Origin: JAVEVH01 sp964430365
GTDB lineage: Bacteria; Patescibacteriota; Dojkabacteria; SC72
DNA length: 6,505 bases
NCBI GenBank assembly: GCA_964430365.1
Contig: CAYSEU010000043.1
Location: forward strand, 1-6,505
Direction of reading: 5' to 3'
Of the stretch, positions 6,351-6,505 are shown in pieces. How positions within the stretch are numbered: position 1 is the stretch's first letter; every line of letters begins with the position of its first letter. The translations under genes were made by a program, and so were the position numbers. The notes under the pieces were generated by a model. It saw only the letters and a program-made list of their open reading frames with translations. It ran no database searches and was not told where the DNA came from.

Positions 6351-6390
6351 ATTAAATATGTAATAAATTATTACATTAAGTATATTTAAT
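6351..6390. repeat. Inverted repeat over the lemA promoter and leader
   Basis: ATTAAATAT (6351-6359) and ATATTTAAT (6382-6390) are perfect 9-base inverted arms. Inside, GTAATA (6360-6365) pairs with TATTAC (6369-6374) around a 3-base loop and runs on directly from the left arm; the right side has a 7-base bulge. The structure covers the putative -10 box and ends two bases before the lemA ATG. It could be an operator or a leader hairpin. It has no GC-rich stem or clear U-tract, so a classic terminator is unlikely. Pure A/T arms raise the chance of coincidence. Confidence 0.5.
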
Positions 6391-6407
6391 ATATTTTGAA
6401 ATATCAA
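6379..6407 (-). promoter_or_regulatory. Promoter of the lemA-DUF2207-JAMM operon
   Basis: Read on the minus strand, TTGATA (6402-6407) and TATACT (6379-6384) each match the sigma-70 hexamers at five of six bases, with the ideal 17 bp spacer. Transcription should start near 6372, giving a leader of about 24 bases. The promoter fits exactly in the 61 bp gap between the upstream gene's stop (6410-6412) and the lemA start. The -10 overlaps an inverted repeat. Confidence 0.65.
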
Positions 6408-6409
6408 AC

Positions 6410-6505
6410 CTATTTATCTCTTAATTTTTCTCTAAAGGAGGAAAGCCATATATATGATATGTCTTCTGGATATTTTTCTAAGTAAAGCTTTTTAATTAGT
6501 TCCTC
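6410..6505 (-). CDS. C-terminal fragment of an unrecognised gene
   Basis: On the minus strand a frame enters from the window edge and runs 31 codons to a TAG at 6412-6410. The visible end is charged and looks like a genuine protein tail: it begins EELIKKLYLEKYPEDI and ends SSFREKLRDK, with AGA/AAA/ATA-rich codons like the neighbouring genes. No family is recognised. The lemA promoter starts three bases after its stop, so the lemA operon may also receive read-through from this gene. The call rests on the open frame, codon use and same-strand position. Confidence 0.6.
   Translation of the reverse strand, partial: EELIKKLYLEKYPEDISYIWLSSFREKLRDK

Noticed and set aside
6434..6495. AAAGGAGG followed by ATG at 6454 and a 13-residue plus-strand peptide
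   Set aside because: A good SD at loose spacing (about 13 bases), but the tiny frame is antisense to the terminal fragment at 6410-6505, where the same bases encode Ser-Ser-Phe-Arg codons.
130..6505. Alternative genetic code with UGA reassigned, as in some CPR lineages
   Set aside because: No gene here uses TGA as a stop (TAA four times, TAG three), but no in-frame TGA occurs either and conserved Trp and Gly positions use TGG and GGN; rare TGA is expected in AT-rich DNA.

Overview
The window is strongly AT-rich, gene-dense bacterial DNA with six complete genes, one certain and one possible gene fragment at the edges, and one structured RNA. The mix fits a small-genome bacterium, most likely of the Patescibacteria (Candidate Phyla Radiation). 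It combines a LemA and DUF2207 pair, a YugP-type membrane zinc peptidase, a small ECF-S-like membrane protein of a kind I associate with that group, tight spacing and almost no Shine-Dalgarno sequences. Firmicutes or Fusobacteria cannot be excluded, because the glmS ribozyme is best known there. The assignment is an inference; no rRNA or marker protein is present.

Layout. Bases 1-129 are an intergenic stretch, perhaps divergent, with the possible first codons of a minus-strand gene at 1-22. Two plus-strand membrane genes follow at 130-648 and 668-1345, 19 bp apart and probably one operon: a five- or six-helix protein of unknown substrate and a YugP-like zinc metallopeptidase. Next comes a promoter that overlaps the peptidase stop codon, then a glmS ribozyme (about 1393-1510), then glmS (1548-3323), which makes glucosamine-6-phosphate for the cell envelope. 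The ribozyme is recognised from its conserved core strings and from a complete type-1 fold, including a perfect six-base P3 loop pseudoknot. It should cut its own mRNA when glucosamine-6-phosphate accumulates.

glmS meets a minus-strand operon head-on with no gap: the two stop codons form TAGCTA. That operon reads leftward from a good sigma-70-type promoter at about 6379-6407 and holds lemA, a DUF2207 membrane protein with a glycine-rich tail, and a JAMM/MPN-type putative metalloprotease. A long inverted repeat covers the -10 box and leader of this promoter. Upstream of it is the last part of an unrecognised minus-strand gene (6410-6505).

Most notable points: the glmS ribozyme in a probable CPR genome, with an odd P2.2 helix; the JAMM-like protein as third member of a LemA-DUF2207 operon; the inverted repeat at the lemA promoter; and the general lack of Shine-Dalgarno sequences. 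No mobile elements, tRNA, rRNA or CRISPR were seen.
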